Assembly (NCBI GenBank): GCA_026874595.1
Contig: CM049308.1
Location: forward strand, 91,765,624-91,829,623
Length of the DNA stretch: 64,000 nt
Source: Sipunculus nudus
Taxonomy: Eukaryota; Annelida; Sipuncula; Golfingiida; Sipunculidae
Direction of reading: 5' to 3'
Position 1 is the stretch's first letter. Every line of letters starts with the position of its first letter. The notes beneath the pieces are model-generated. The model searched no databases. It was not told where the DNA came from and saw only the letters and a program-made list of their open reading frames with translations. Positions 22,450 through 34,000 of this stretch are shown here, in pieces. The position numbers and the translations under genes were made by a program.

Positions 22450-23440
22450 CTAGATTGGACACCAAACTATGCAACAATCAACTGGAAAACACCTGGTCAG
22501 TACAGTAGACAATTCATGAAAACTGACCAGAAGATATTTAATCTCAGGACATAGGTCTATCACTGAGAGCTGTCCAGTATACACTAGATTACAAGATAAT
22601 TGCCTCCTGTATGAGACAGCTGGTCTGTATACACCACCTTACAAAACAGCAGTATACAGTAACAGCTGGTCAGTATACACCTAGTTACAAGACAGCTTTT
22701 CTGTATACACTCAGTTACAAGATTACTGCATTTTACACATGGTTGCAAAAGAGCAGAGCAGTATACACCTATTTGGAATCTTGACAGCTGGATAGTAAAT
22801 ACCTATTTGCAAGACGGCTGGCCAGTATACACCTATTTGCAATACAGCTGGTCTGTATACATGCACCTATTTGCAAGACGGCTGGCCAGTATACACCTAT
22901 TTGCAATACAGCTGGTCTGTATACATGCACCTATTTGCAAGACAGCTGGTCTGTATACACCTATTTGCAAGACAGCTGGCCAGTATACACCTATTTGCAA
23001 GACAGCTGGCCAGTATACACCTATTTGCAAGACAGCTGGCCAGTATACACCTATTTGCAAGACAGCTGGCCAGTATACTCCTTTTTGCAAGACAGCTGGC
23101 CAGTATACACCTATTTGCAAGACAGCTGGCCAGTATACACCTATTCGCAAGACAGCTTGCCAGTATACACCTATTTGCAAGACAGCTGGCCAGTATACAC
23201 CTATTTGCAATACAGCTGGTCTGGGTACACCTATTTGCAAGACAGCTGGCCAGTATACACCTATTTGCAATACAGCTGGTCTGGATACACCTATTTGCAA
23301 TACAGCTGGTCTGTATATACCTATTTGCAAGACAGTTGACCAGTATAAATCTATTTGCAAGACAGTTGGACAGGAAACAACAAGTTTAAAGACAGCTGGT
23401 CTCTATAGGCCAAATTACAAGATAAGTAGCTAGTATACAC
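22450..23440. repeat. 30-bp minisatellite array 1
   Basis: The clean core (22801-23388) is a 30-bp unit repeated about 20 times, built from overlapping palindromes: CAGCTG, CTGGCCAG, GTATAC and TTGCAA. Two units carry a 4-bp ATGC insertion, and 22801-22864 is duplicated exactly at 22865-22928 (64-bp period). Units before 22800 and after 23388 are progressively degenerate (ACACCTAGTTACAAGACAGC type). The long frames here (up to 208 codons) are repeat artefacts: all three plus frames are open because the 30-bp unit has no stop. Confidence 0.95.
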
Positions 23441-23987
23441 CCAAGTGGCCTAACCACCACAGCCCTTATATTCCACCCCTTTGAACTTATTATGCTAATG
23501 AGCCCCAAAAATGCTTCTCCATGGATGGCTTTCCATATCTGTGGTTGAGAGAGCTGTTTATAAGGCGATAGGTACGTCACATAGGTCAGTCATGTATGAT
23601 GTCAGATTGACTGATGTCATAAGCTGGAATTGCTACATCTCTGTTCTCCAGTGATGGATATATCGCAGTCATTGTGAAATGTCTTGCCATATTTTGGATT
23701 ATTTGTCTTATTAAAATTCAGTGCAGGGTAAGATATTATTATTCCAAGGAATAGCTCCTGCAACATTTGGCCTAGAAATTATTATACTGTCTCCTTCTAT
23801 ATATGTGGTCTGTTTGAAGAGTGCCCAAAGTATGCAAATTTTGTGCTTGTCAGGGACCATGGTTGACTGTTTATGTTGCTGTCAGTAAATTGATGGGTTG
23901 CTTGCAACTGCTCTGCTCATGATTATTCATTGAATGAATAGGTGATAAAGGTCACATGTTAATGAGTTCATGGTTAGGTCAACTGCA
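23441..23987. other. Non-repetitive spacer between the two 30-bp arrays
   Basis: About 550 bp of unique-looking sequence with no trace of the 30-bp unit, no open frame of note and no inverted ends. It could be an insertion into one ancestral array or simply a lost middle portion. Confidence 0.6.
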
Positions 23988-24815
23988 AAACAGCTGGCCA
24001 GTATACACCCAGTTGAAATACAGCTGGCCAGTATACACCCAGTTACATGACAACTGGTCAGTATACACCCAGTTGCAATACAGCTGGCCAGTATATACCC
24101 AGTTGCAATACAACTGGCCAGTATATACCCAGTTGCAATACAGCTGGCCAGTATATACCCAGTTGCAATACAGCTGGCCAGTATATACCCAGTTACAATA
24201 CAGCTGGCCAGTATATACCCAGTTGCAATACAGCTGGCAAGTATATACCCAGTTGCAATACAGCTGGCAAGTATATATCCAGTTGCAATACAACTGGCCA
24301 GTATATACCCAGTTGCAATACAACTGGCCAGTATATACCCAGTTGCAATACAGCAGGCCAGTATATACCCAGTTGCAATACAGCTGGCCAGTATATACCC
24401 AGTTGCAATACAGCTGGCCAGTATATACCCAGTTGCAATACAGCTGGCCAGTATATACCCAGTTGCAATACAGCTGGCCAGTATATACCCAGTTGCAATA
24501 CAGCTGGCCAGTATATACCCAGTTGCAATACAGCTGGCAAGTATATACCCAGTTGCAATACAGCTGGCAAGTATATACCCAATTGCAATACAGCTGGCCA
24601 GTATATACCCAATTGCAATACAGCTGGCAAGTATATACCCAATTGCAATACAGCTAGGCAGCATACAGTTGCAGGACACCAGGCTTCATTACACACAGTC
24701 ACAAGAAAGCCGGCCACTTTGCAAGTTACATCATATGTTAAAAACTTCTGGTCAATATACATCCTGCCACAAATCAGCTGACACTTGATGAATGGTCTTC
24801 TGGTCAATATAATTA
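23988..24815. repeat. 30-bp minisatellite array 2
   Basis: About 23 units of a 30-bp repeat related to array 1 (same CAGCTGGCCAGTATA core) but with ACCCAGTTGCAATA in place of ACCTATTTGCAAGA. Variants cluster in neighbouring units (GGCAA for GGCCA at about 24231-24290 and 24531-24570; AACTGG at about 24290-24345). After about 24670 units decay (CTTCTGGTCAATATAC at two places). The unit has no stop in any of six frames, so frames of 114 to 250 codons arise on both strands without meaning. Confidence 0.95.
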
Positions 24816-25867
24816 ACAGTTTGCTAGTGGACACCAAATTATGAAGATACATGCTCCTGGCCAGTTTTAAAGATACTTTATCATTAGAGTGCTATGAATA
24901 TAGTATTGGTGGAATTTTAGCATTGTGAAATACTGAAGTAGTGTAATACTGTGAAAATTTAGCAAATGGTATAGCAATTAATAAAACAATATCATAGATA
25001 TAGCAATAATGCACCAGAACTGCCAGCAGATATGTTATTCACTGGAGTACTGTTGGCATATATTGATTCAGGGCAGTACACATTGTGTTCACATATGTCA
25101 GTCCTGCAAACCTGAAGTTCTGATGGCTGCATATTATGCTGCAGTCTCCCATCAGAACAGAAAAACTGCCTCATGCATGTATGTGTGATCACAAAATTAC
25201 CACTGAAAGAACAGGATCAATAGACTTGATGGACAGTGTTGTTTCAACCCTATCTCTTCCTGTGATAAAAAGTGCAGTGTTATGATGTGCAGAAGCACTG
25301 TTACAATGGAGATCATAGGTCTGCTGTGCTATGGGATGTGATCTAATGGGAAGAAAGGGAGATCAAAAGTGAATTGGTGCAAACAAGCCTGACACCATGT
25401 TGCCGCACTGTGAAGCTGACATCTTAAGTCATGTCAGCAGGATGTACAAATTTTAGAAATGGTTACATAAGAGAACTTATAAATACCACTCTGCTGGTCT
25501 GACTGACTGACTTGTATATTTTAAGCCCTCTGAGTGCTCCAATTGGTAGGGTATGGGACAGATTCCCTTGGTGCTCTCTAAATGTAAATTTTGAGGAATT
25601 TTGAAAAAGAAGTTGCTGCCAAGCAGAAAGCCTATCCACTTGCCAATGTGCTGTTGGGAGGGGGGGTGGAGTAGAGATATCCAAGGAGTCTATAGAGCAA
25701 CAGCATCCACAGGCACAAACTTGGAAGCCTGTAGATCTGTCAACCATGCTGGTCATAGACGCCCTGATCTGGGGCAGGTGTGGCATGGGGCTTTTTACTT
25801 CAGCATCATCTGACTTGTTTCACCACGTTCCACGGCCTAGGATCAAGTTACATCCTCATTATGTTAT
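24816..25867. other. Gene-free stretch
   Basis: No supported exon. The overlapping opposite-strand frames at 25463-25813 have no recognisable domain. Confidence 0.4.
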
Positions 25868-26033
25868 GTTCAGTGATGCAGGTCTCAAGAAGTCTCAAGA
25901 TCCATTTTTTTTTTAGGAGGATGTGGGGGGGGGGGGGGGGGGGTTAGTCTCAGAGGTTCTGGTCCGGTCTTGGCTCAGTCTTGGTTTTGAAAGAGAAATG
26001 GTCTTGGTCTCAATCCTGGTCTCAATTTTGAGA
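25868..26033. repeat. Degenerate GGTCTCAAGTCTTGGTCTCA-type repeats around a G19 run
   Basis: Words of the form GGTCTCA, GTCTTGG and GTCTCAA recur irregularly, before and after a 19-G homopolymer (25925-25943) preceded by a T-run. The block ends about 30 bp before the hAT-like element at 26063. Confidence 0.55.
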
Positions 26034-26062
26034 ACAAGCAGAATTTCAGTTTTTATTATATT

Positions 26063-26576
26063 TAGTGATGGGCTGATCATCGAGTTTTAGCGAAAGTCAG
26101 TCGGTTTGCTGCCACTATTCAAGCGCTTGATTACTAAAGGCAACTATCGGTTACATCATATTCATGACTTGTTTTTTTTTCCAGAATACCTTTATGTTAG
26201 AGACAGAAAGATTCATTTCTTTACATTATTTCCTACTTCATATAATGAGTCTCTATTCCCAAATAACTTCCGTATGTGATTTAGCATGACACAGTAGATG
26301 CGAGAACAGAGAATTGTGGTTTAATTCTTGATTATTATAATTAATTAAAATGATGCTTGGAATAGCATAATTTAGTATTAAAAGGAAAATTAAAAAGGCA
26401 GGAACTCATATTCTTAAGGTAGAATTACTCAGACATGCGGGCTGGGTTAAATGAAGTACAGTTTCACAGATAATTGCATATTTCTTTATATTTTCTGAAC
26501 CGATAAATAATCGATTATCGATCGGTTTGCATAACCCGTTGATCGATTATGATAAAGGAACTGACTCCCATCACTA
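26063..26576. mobile_element. hAT-like MITE (514 bp)
   Basis: The left end TAGTGATGGG (26063-26072) is matched perfectly by its reverse complement CCCATCACTA (26567-26576). The flanks form an 8-bp target-site duplication with one mismatch: ATTATATT (26055-26062) and ATTATAAT (26577-26584). An 8-bp duplication and TAGNGNTGGG-like ends are hallmarks of the hAT superfamily. Subterminal GATCGATTATCGATCGGTTTGC-like words suggest transposase-binding repeats. There is no transposase frame, so it is non-autonomous. Confidence 0.75.
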
Positions 26577-26584
26577 ATTATAAT

Positions 26585-28655
26585 ATGAAGTATACACAGC
26601 ATAATACATACATATTACTTTTTCTTTCCTTAACAAAAGATCCACACTGTTTGTTTGTCTGTTAGTTTGGTAGCAAAATAACATTAGCAGCTCCTGTATG
26701 TATACAGTTTTATTAGATTATATAACTATATAACTAAGCTATCATGAGGACATTTATAATCTATATTAGACTCTTATTGCAATTGACACTTTTATGAAAT
26801 GCAAAAAAAACTTGATAATTTATTACCTTGTCTGACAGTTGGTGTGAAAATTACAACAATTAATTTCATTATACAGAAGAACAAAGAAATTAAATTGTAA
26901 ATTCAAACATGAAATACTAACAGATATTTTTACTCCATAAACAAGGTAAAGAAACAAGTGTTAATCAACAAAAAAAAACAACAATGTAAATGATTTACCA
27001 TGAGAAAGTATCCAGTGGTTTTGTAAAGTACAAAAATGCAAAATTAGTTATTCAAGATTTCATGATTTGTTACCAGTATGTGTAATTATCCAAAGGTATG
27101 TCTGCGAATCATCCTTTTTAAATCCAAGATAAACAATATATGATTACATTGAAACAGTCAACATTTTCTTAATACAAACCTGATGCAGTTGCTGCTATTT
27201 TCAAGTGATCGTGTAGTATTTCTTGCATGAGTAAACAGTAAATTGATTCACAAAAGCTAAACTTCATGACCTAAGGTAGAGCTTTTGATGTTTAATATCC
27301 AAAAATGTGAAAGTAATTCAATTATGCTCATGTTTATGATGAAAATAAATGAGCTCTTCTGTAAATGAGACCGAAAAAAAATAAAGAAAAAGTCCAAGTG
27401 CTAAAGTTACAAACCTTGTAAAGTTCCTTTTGTCAAATGTCCAACAGTTTATAAGATATAAGTTAAGTAATCCAATTTTTCATGAGAAATGTGCCAATAG
27501 ATTTGTCGGTCCATAAACATGATAATAGTGAGTGGAGCTTCCAGGATTCCGGAAGGTAAGTCTAGACTCAGTGAAACTGACTGGAATGAGAACATTCTCC
27601 AGATTCTCTGCTGATGGTACATTTCTCTATCCTGCCACCCCTAAATCCCAAAATGGTCTGATCCATTACAGTGAGAGGATGTTCCCATTTGGGTAATTAA
27701 AGGTGTGGTATATTATCAATTCTGTCATTCAGAAAAACAAGTATGCAGCATCTTTACATCTGGTTTCCTATTAAGAACTGAAGAGCCTGGGCCATTTTAT
27801 CTTAGCCTTGCTTGTAATGATAGAGTGGTGATAGGTATTTGTCTACCTAGGTGTGTAACCACACATCCACAATGATGATTTATAAATAGTGTTATTTGGA
27901 AAATATATCTCTACAGCATCCTTAAATGATGCATGACAAACTTTTGTACGTAGGTAGATACTGTTATCAATGGTGCAGAAAGATAGCTCATTTGTACGCA
28001 TAGGCCAGGTAAGAAAACAACTTTTCTGCATAACCACAGTACTACTCAACACACAGTCTTACTCTGTTACAATATAATTTTCTTTTATGTGGTACATGGG
28101 TGTGCCAGCGTACCGCTTCCTGCTAGCTGGGTGGGTATAAATGGCCCAATGGCACGCAAAGGGGCAGATCTGTATCTGTTATCTATGACAAGGGCATGGC
28201 AGGGGTCAGCTGACATGCACTGGGGTGTGTCATTAAAAATCTACTACAGCCAGCTCTGGTATCTGCATTTTTTGTGGGGTATGATCTGAAATATGTCACA
28301 GGTTAAATACATTTAGAAATTGCTGATTAAGTTTCACTTGGTGGCTGAGATATCACAGCTGCACCAACAGTGCACAGCAGTAGGTCTAATTCATTTTGGT
28401 TACAGGAAATCATAGACTATTTGTCTTAATGAATAAATGACAGATCTATTCAGGCTGATGCTTAGATACCATGTACACACAAGAAGTAATACAGAGAAAG
28501 GGAATAACTAAAATTGGATGGTGATGAACTGATATTAGAGGAACCAGACAAAATATTCCAGATAAAAGGGAAAGGTGAGAAAGGAAACATAAGTTATAAC
28601 AATAAAAAAAAGGGGGATGGAAAAATTTCAAACAGAGAGTAAGAGAGAGTACATA
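26585..28655. other. Gene-free AT-rich stretch
   Basis: Nothing recognised; frames at 27843-28052 (minus) and 28089-28289 (plus) have no domain or splice support. Confidence 0.45.
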
Positions 28656-28698
<43 letters not shown>

Positions 28699-28728
28699 TT
28701 TTATATATATATAATATAATATATATTT
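28656..28728. repeat. (GT)n(AT)n compound microsatellite
   Basis: A GT run (28656-28678) passes directly into an AT run and imperfect TATATAATATA. Confidence 0.9.
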
Positions 28729-28828
28729 CTTTATTTAGTTACTTTAAAATGAATGTACATGTGTTAATACAGTATTATTAAAAATGTAACTAGGGATACT
28801 CAATAATTGTCATTCAGTGAATCTGTGC

Positions 28829-28840
28829 GTGTGTGTGTGT

Positions 28841-28894
<54 letters not shown>
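28829..28894. repeat. (GT)n(AT)n compound microsatellite, second copy
   Basis: Same GT-then-AT order as the preceding one about 170 bp upstream, with a longer AT portion. Confidence 0.9.
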
Positions 28895-28897
<3 letters not shown>

Positions 28898-29221
28898 TAC
28901 ATACATACCTCTGTTACAAATATCTCGTCTGCAGTGGAAAATGTAGCCAGATTAAATGTGAAAAGACATATTAAGACAAAAAATTAGTGTGATGCAATGA
29001 AAAATTTTAATCATACATGTGATGAAATTCATGTTCTGTAATGGAATTACCTGGAGAAATAAATAATACACAGTAGACACACACTGACCTGGGGGAATCC
29101 CTAATGTTATACAGACACAATAGTCAACTAAGCTTAAGGCAGTCAAGTGTTTGGCTTAAGTCCAATAAAGTTAGTATCATTATTCTTTATCACTTCAAGG
29201 TTGACCGAGTTGTGCAATTAT

Positions 29222-29229
29222 GACAACAC
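29222..29229. repeat. Left target-site duplication of hAT-like element
   Basis: GACAACAC, identical to 30077-30084 on the other side of the element. Confidence 0.8.
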
Positions 29230-30076
29230 TAGTGTTGGGATGATATGGGTTTTTGATATCATGATAATTATTCAAATTTTATCGCAATATACCGTGATAC
29301 CGCGATATTTTTAATTATATATAATGGCATTAATAACCCATCAATAATGGTATTTATAACAACCACCTTTAAAGTCTTGACTTTTTACAAGGAGTTAAGT
29401 ATTAATGTCATTTATACCAATTGTGCCAGTACCACAGAATGACTCATTAAGGGATGTAATTTGCTTGAAGGTCCTGCAGGTGTGCAACCTTGACGCGCGA
29501 GAAGTGATGCCCCCATCGTCGAATCACCCTTGTCACAATTTTCCATCAGTTTCCTATAGCTACATAAAAGCCGAAGAATCCCGGCGAATTTTCGGAGAGC
29601 GTGTCATTCCAATCATGGCTAAATAAACCATCTCAATTTATATGGCAAAATATGCAACCCGTATGGAATATTCGATTCAGTGGTGACACTTTTATGTTGA
29701 CATTTTCGTTCCATGCAACAAAAGCATAAATATGTGTATTTATTGCTCTTTCATTATAATGTTGTTTTCTCCTGGAATTCTCAAGCTTTTGTCCTCTCCG
29801 ATTTATCCTGCTACTTCCGGACATTTCCGACTAATCCCGAAGTCTGTAAGCACACGGTTCAACCCACACGCGTGTATTCAAATACATGTGGTTTATGAAA
29901 ATAAATGTGATTCTTTGAAATAAATTTATTTTGTACTTCAAGGGCTTGCTTGTGAACCAAAATCGTGAACAAAAATTGATATCGTGGTATCGCGATAATA
30001 GGAAAGTTAATGGTATGATAACCGTAGCTGTCAGATATCGTGATAATACCGTATACCGGTAACCGTCCCAACCCTA
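29230..30076. mobile_element. hAT-like non-autonomous transposon (847 bp)
   Basis: The ends TAGTGTTGGG (29230-29239) and CCCAACCCTA (30067-30076) are inverted repeats with one mismatch, and the flanks are a perfect 8-bp duplication GACAACAC. Subterminal regions on both sides are dense in ATACCGCGATA/GATATCGTG words in inverted order, as expected for transposase-binding sites. The interior (about 29480-29880) is noticeably CpG-richer than the genome around it. Small frames at 29405-29626 and 29713-29898 do not resemble a hAT transposase or any domain I know. The perfect duplication suggests a fairly recent insertion. Confidence 0.85.
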
Positions 30077-30084
30077 GACAACAC
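30077..30084. repeat. Right target-site duplication of hAT-like element
   Basis: GACAACAC, identical to 29222-29229. Confidence 0.8.
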
Positions 30085-30716
30085 TACTTGAGACTATTAT
30101 TTCTGGTGCTACATGTGAGAATTCTGAAATATACAAATACTCTTCATTAGATTGATATCTCAAGATATGTTTTGTTTCATGTTAGAAAGCAGATCAGTAC
30201 TAATCTTTTTAATTATTTACAATTCCGTGTCCTGTAAGCAAATGTACATATGAGTGAAGGGGATGATTATAGATCTGTTTTGTTGACACATAACTTAAGT
30301 CTTTGTTAGGTGATGAGCTTGATACAAATGTAAGATCATAATAGTTTTTAGAGAAAACTTCTTTGCACTTTTTTTTTTTGTCTAAGGTCTATATTAAAGC
30401 CCCTTTAGCTCCACCTGTTGTCAGTACTGCTCATATAATCAAAAGTCATTACATATAAGTTGTGTACCCCACCCCTTTAAGCTTAAACCATGCGTGTATG
30501 CTTATGTATATGTATATAAACATAAATTGTATTGTGCAAAGCTAAAACCTATGTATAAATGGACATAAACCCAGTGTAAAACCTGTTACACATGTATTCT
30601 GGAAGCTATACAGGATAACGTGAAATATGTTACCTGGAAGAAGGTCATTCATTGATTTCACATACCATGTGCATAAAAGTTGATCATACAGTGATGTATA
30701 TAAAATATATTCTTTA

Positions 30717-31052
30717 GGCCAAAAAAAAATAAAAGGTATGGTTCTCAGGCACTGCCAGCATCAATTTGAAACCCCCGCATCAACAATTTTTATTTTGATT
30801 TTCAATAGAAACTTACCAATTTTGAGCTGCAGCCACTCGGACATTTCTTTCAAGAAGATAAAATCATACAATTTCCTTTGTTATGTAGTGCTTTTACTTG
30901 TTTAGCATTATAAATCTGTTATTTTCATGCTTTTCCCTTATCATTTTACATATTTATCGAAACATACAAAAAAATTAAATATAAAAAACTGCTCGCCCGC
31001 ATTGATCTATGAAAAAAAGTGCCTGAGAACCAAACCTGATTTTTTTTTGGCC
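30717..31052. mobile_element. PIF/Harbinger-like MITE (336 bp)
   Basis: Both ends begin GGCC followed by A9 and T. After a short indel both continue with TGGTTCTCAGGCACT in inverted orientation, giving about 35 bp of terminal inverted repeat. The element is flanked on both sides by TTA (30714-30716 and 31053-31055). A 3-bp TTA/TAA duplication with G-rich ends is characteristic of the PIF/Harbinger superfamily. There is no coding capacity. The near-identical ends suggest moderate age at most. Confidence 0.8.
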
Positions 31053-31055
31053 TTA

Positions 31056-34000
31056 CACTTTATAGCATTAATTTTTTTGCTTTCTGAGATTTACTTTTAG
31101 AATGATGTTAAAGGTTATCATGTACATATGCACTTACAGGTTAAGGCAGAAATAAAAGCTAATAATTAAAGTGTAAATGCTTTCCGTTAAAGCTGTTTTA
31201 TGGAACTACAATTTGTTTTTCACCATATTAGGTGGTATGTCAGTTGAAGAGTTTTGTGTGAATATGAAACTTGAAAGGCTTGGCTGTTTATCACAGACAG
31301 TTAAAAATCAAAGAACAACAAACACCATGGCAATTTGCAGTTTTTAAAGCAATTTCAGTGTTTAACTGGTCTATTTTGACACCCTTAGTGCTTTGACACT
31401 GCTTACCACCAATACAAATTAAGTATCTCAAAAGATTTCTTTAACATATTACACAGGAATATGTCATAGGTCAGCAGGGGTCATGGGAATTCTGTGATGT
31501 CATATGTGCGAGTCTGCTTGAAAATTATATTGATAATGAGAGCTGTCAGCTACATGTGGATCCACCCATAAACAACAGGGTGCAGTGTTAAAATGTTTAA
31601 TTTTGACACTGCCATCCCCAGTTTATGAGGCACTCACTTTGAATACAGGTGTGACTATAAAGAGAGCTACTGGAGAGGGTATGCGTCTGCCAAGACTGAA
31701 CATTCCTCATAATATTCTTCAAAAGTAAATCCATGAGCTAGCTCAAGCCTGCCAAATCACTCTTTTCTAAAAGAGTCACTCATTTTTTGAGGATTTCCTG
31801 GAAATGATGCTAATTACTTTTTTCACTCTTTTTTTTAAGCAGCACTTTTTTTTCATGAAAGGATTCCAATACATACAATTTCTCTCCTGCTTTAACAATC
31901 CAGTTAGAACAAGAATGGGACATTTCGCATTTTTTTATATGCAGATGCCTAGCATGTGTCAAGACATTGAAAAATGCCCTTATCTTTATGAATTGGGATG
32001 TGCGCCATGTATATTTCTGACTTTTGGAATGATGTGCATCGAAATATATATACAATTGTGCTATGGGAATCATGTCTTTATTCAGTCTGTAATAAAAAAT
32101 GGGAAATTGAAACTATTTTTACTTCTTCTTTTACACTCTTTTATTTCAAAGATGTCTGTTCTTTTTAACCGGAGCATTTACTCTTGTTTGGTCATTTACC
32201 TTTGGCAGGCCTATAGCTGCCCCTAGAGTTTTGATTAATACTACTGTCATTATGATGTTATAATATATAAAATGAAAAATGCCCACATAATTAATGACAT
32301 AAAGGCTATACAAATGGTACAGCTGTTGTGACTGGGCACCAATTATCTTGGTGAATCATTCTAAGGTTAAAAAAGGTTCTCATAATATCAATAAAATAGC
32401 GAATTTATATTTAGATTTCATGCTCAACATAACTGAAAAGATGATTATAGGGGAAGTTCCAAAATATTTAAATTATGTATGTCATAACACATATTTCATG
32501 TCTTGCATGTATCATTTCTTAAATTTGAAGCCATATACATGTGATACAGCATGTTGACACCCCTCAAACCAACATGGTGGTGAATAAATTCTCTCGCCTA
32601 CTTTTCCTGGTGTTCTCTTTAAATTTCAGCCATTGCCCCTGACAGAAGTTGTAGTTCATCTAATATGCTATGTGCCAACACTGTGAGGGTCTACTATTAT
32701 GAAAATTAGCAATATTAATGCGTTGCCAGGTGACACTTTTATTGCTATTGATTTCAAATAAGGCTACAGCTTCTCAGTTACAGTGATAGATGTTTATTTT
32801 TCAGGTATCTGTATGATTATGGTATATCCAGGTAGCTTTATAGCTTTGAGCCTGATAGAAGTTAATTCAGGTAACCTCTGTGGTTTCAAAATAATTGGTA
32901 TTTTAGTCTATTGTATATATTTATATATATGTACAGTTGAATACTTGGGCACTTGAGCTTTCTGAACCATCTCTGGTATACATTGTACATTCTGAGTTGA
33001 CTAAAAAGCTGAAACATTTGCCAAATAGTTGACTAAGCAAGATTGATTTTTTTTCATTAAAATCTTCCATATTCTTTAAAATGCTACAGGGACTGGTCTT
33101 AACATTTAATAAGTGTTAATACTCTTAGCATGTAAGACAATGAATAAAATTGCTATTGTATAGCAATAAAAAAATATGAGTTAACTTTAGATAAATAGAT
33201 TAATAAACTTCAGGTAAAAAGACTATTTATATTGCATCTTAATTCATGACACAACATTCCTACTTTTTCATTCTGGCTATAGTATACAGTTTTGACATGC
33301 AATATGTGTTAACTTCTCTTATCTATCTGCTTCACTTTCTCTGTTCCCCATGTTACTCCTTTCTGGTACACTCATTAATATTAAATTTTAAATTTTACCC
33401 ACTTTTACCTGGTTGATGGAGCAGGTGGGTTCTGTCACCTGAGTCTGGCAGTATTGACTGCACCTTCACTTCTAACTATTGGTAGTTGATGTTAAACAAG
33501 CCCTTGTGACAAAAAAAAAACTCAAAGAAACATTGAGTGATTTTAAGAGGGACTAATGAACAAGAGAGTTGATGAGGAGAATGATGTATGGTCCTCCATT
33601 GATGGTTTGAGCAGCAATAGCACTTCCTGTAAGCAAGTAAAGTGGCCTAATCATAATGCTCATAAAAGGCAAGCCTGATGAATTGATTACAATAAATCAA
33701 CCAATTAACACCTGCCCTGTGATAAGAGGCCATGGGGTTTTATTAGACATACTCAAGTATGGGATCAGCAGGTGTATGAAACCACCCGGCTGTTTACATA
33801 ATCAAGTTAAGGAGGAGGGCTCAAAAGTGCTACACTGTGTACAAACTGGTCCCTTGTATAGACACTTACAGCCTGTCACCAGTTTGCTAGTAGGAGAAAT
33901 AATAAATAGTTGTAAGGGGCTCCTTCCACAGAGTGGGCCCTGTTTCTTGATTCTTCATAGTTCACTCTGTGAGCACAGCTGGGTTTGTTTCTGATTACAT

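Noticed and set aside
22807-23433. Long plus-strand frame of decapeptide repeats (208 codons) in array 1
   Set aside because: All three plus frames are open over the same bases because a 30-bp stop-free unit is repeated; no start context, splice site or non-repeat domain.
22801-24670. Possible CRISPR array (regular 30-bp direct repeats)
   Set aside because: Repeats are head to tail with no spacers, the genome is eukaryotic, and no cas gene is near.
23927-24781. Frames of 219 to 250 codons on both strands in array 2
   Set aside because: The unit lacks stops in all six frames, so openness is automatic. Divergence between units is not biased to synonymous sites as far as I can see.
33656-33994. 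112-codon plus frame
   Set aside because: Mixed composition but no recognisable domain, no convincing acceptor or donor, and no neighbouring exons.
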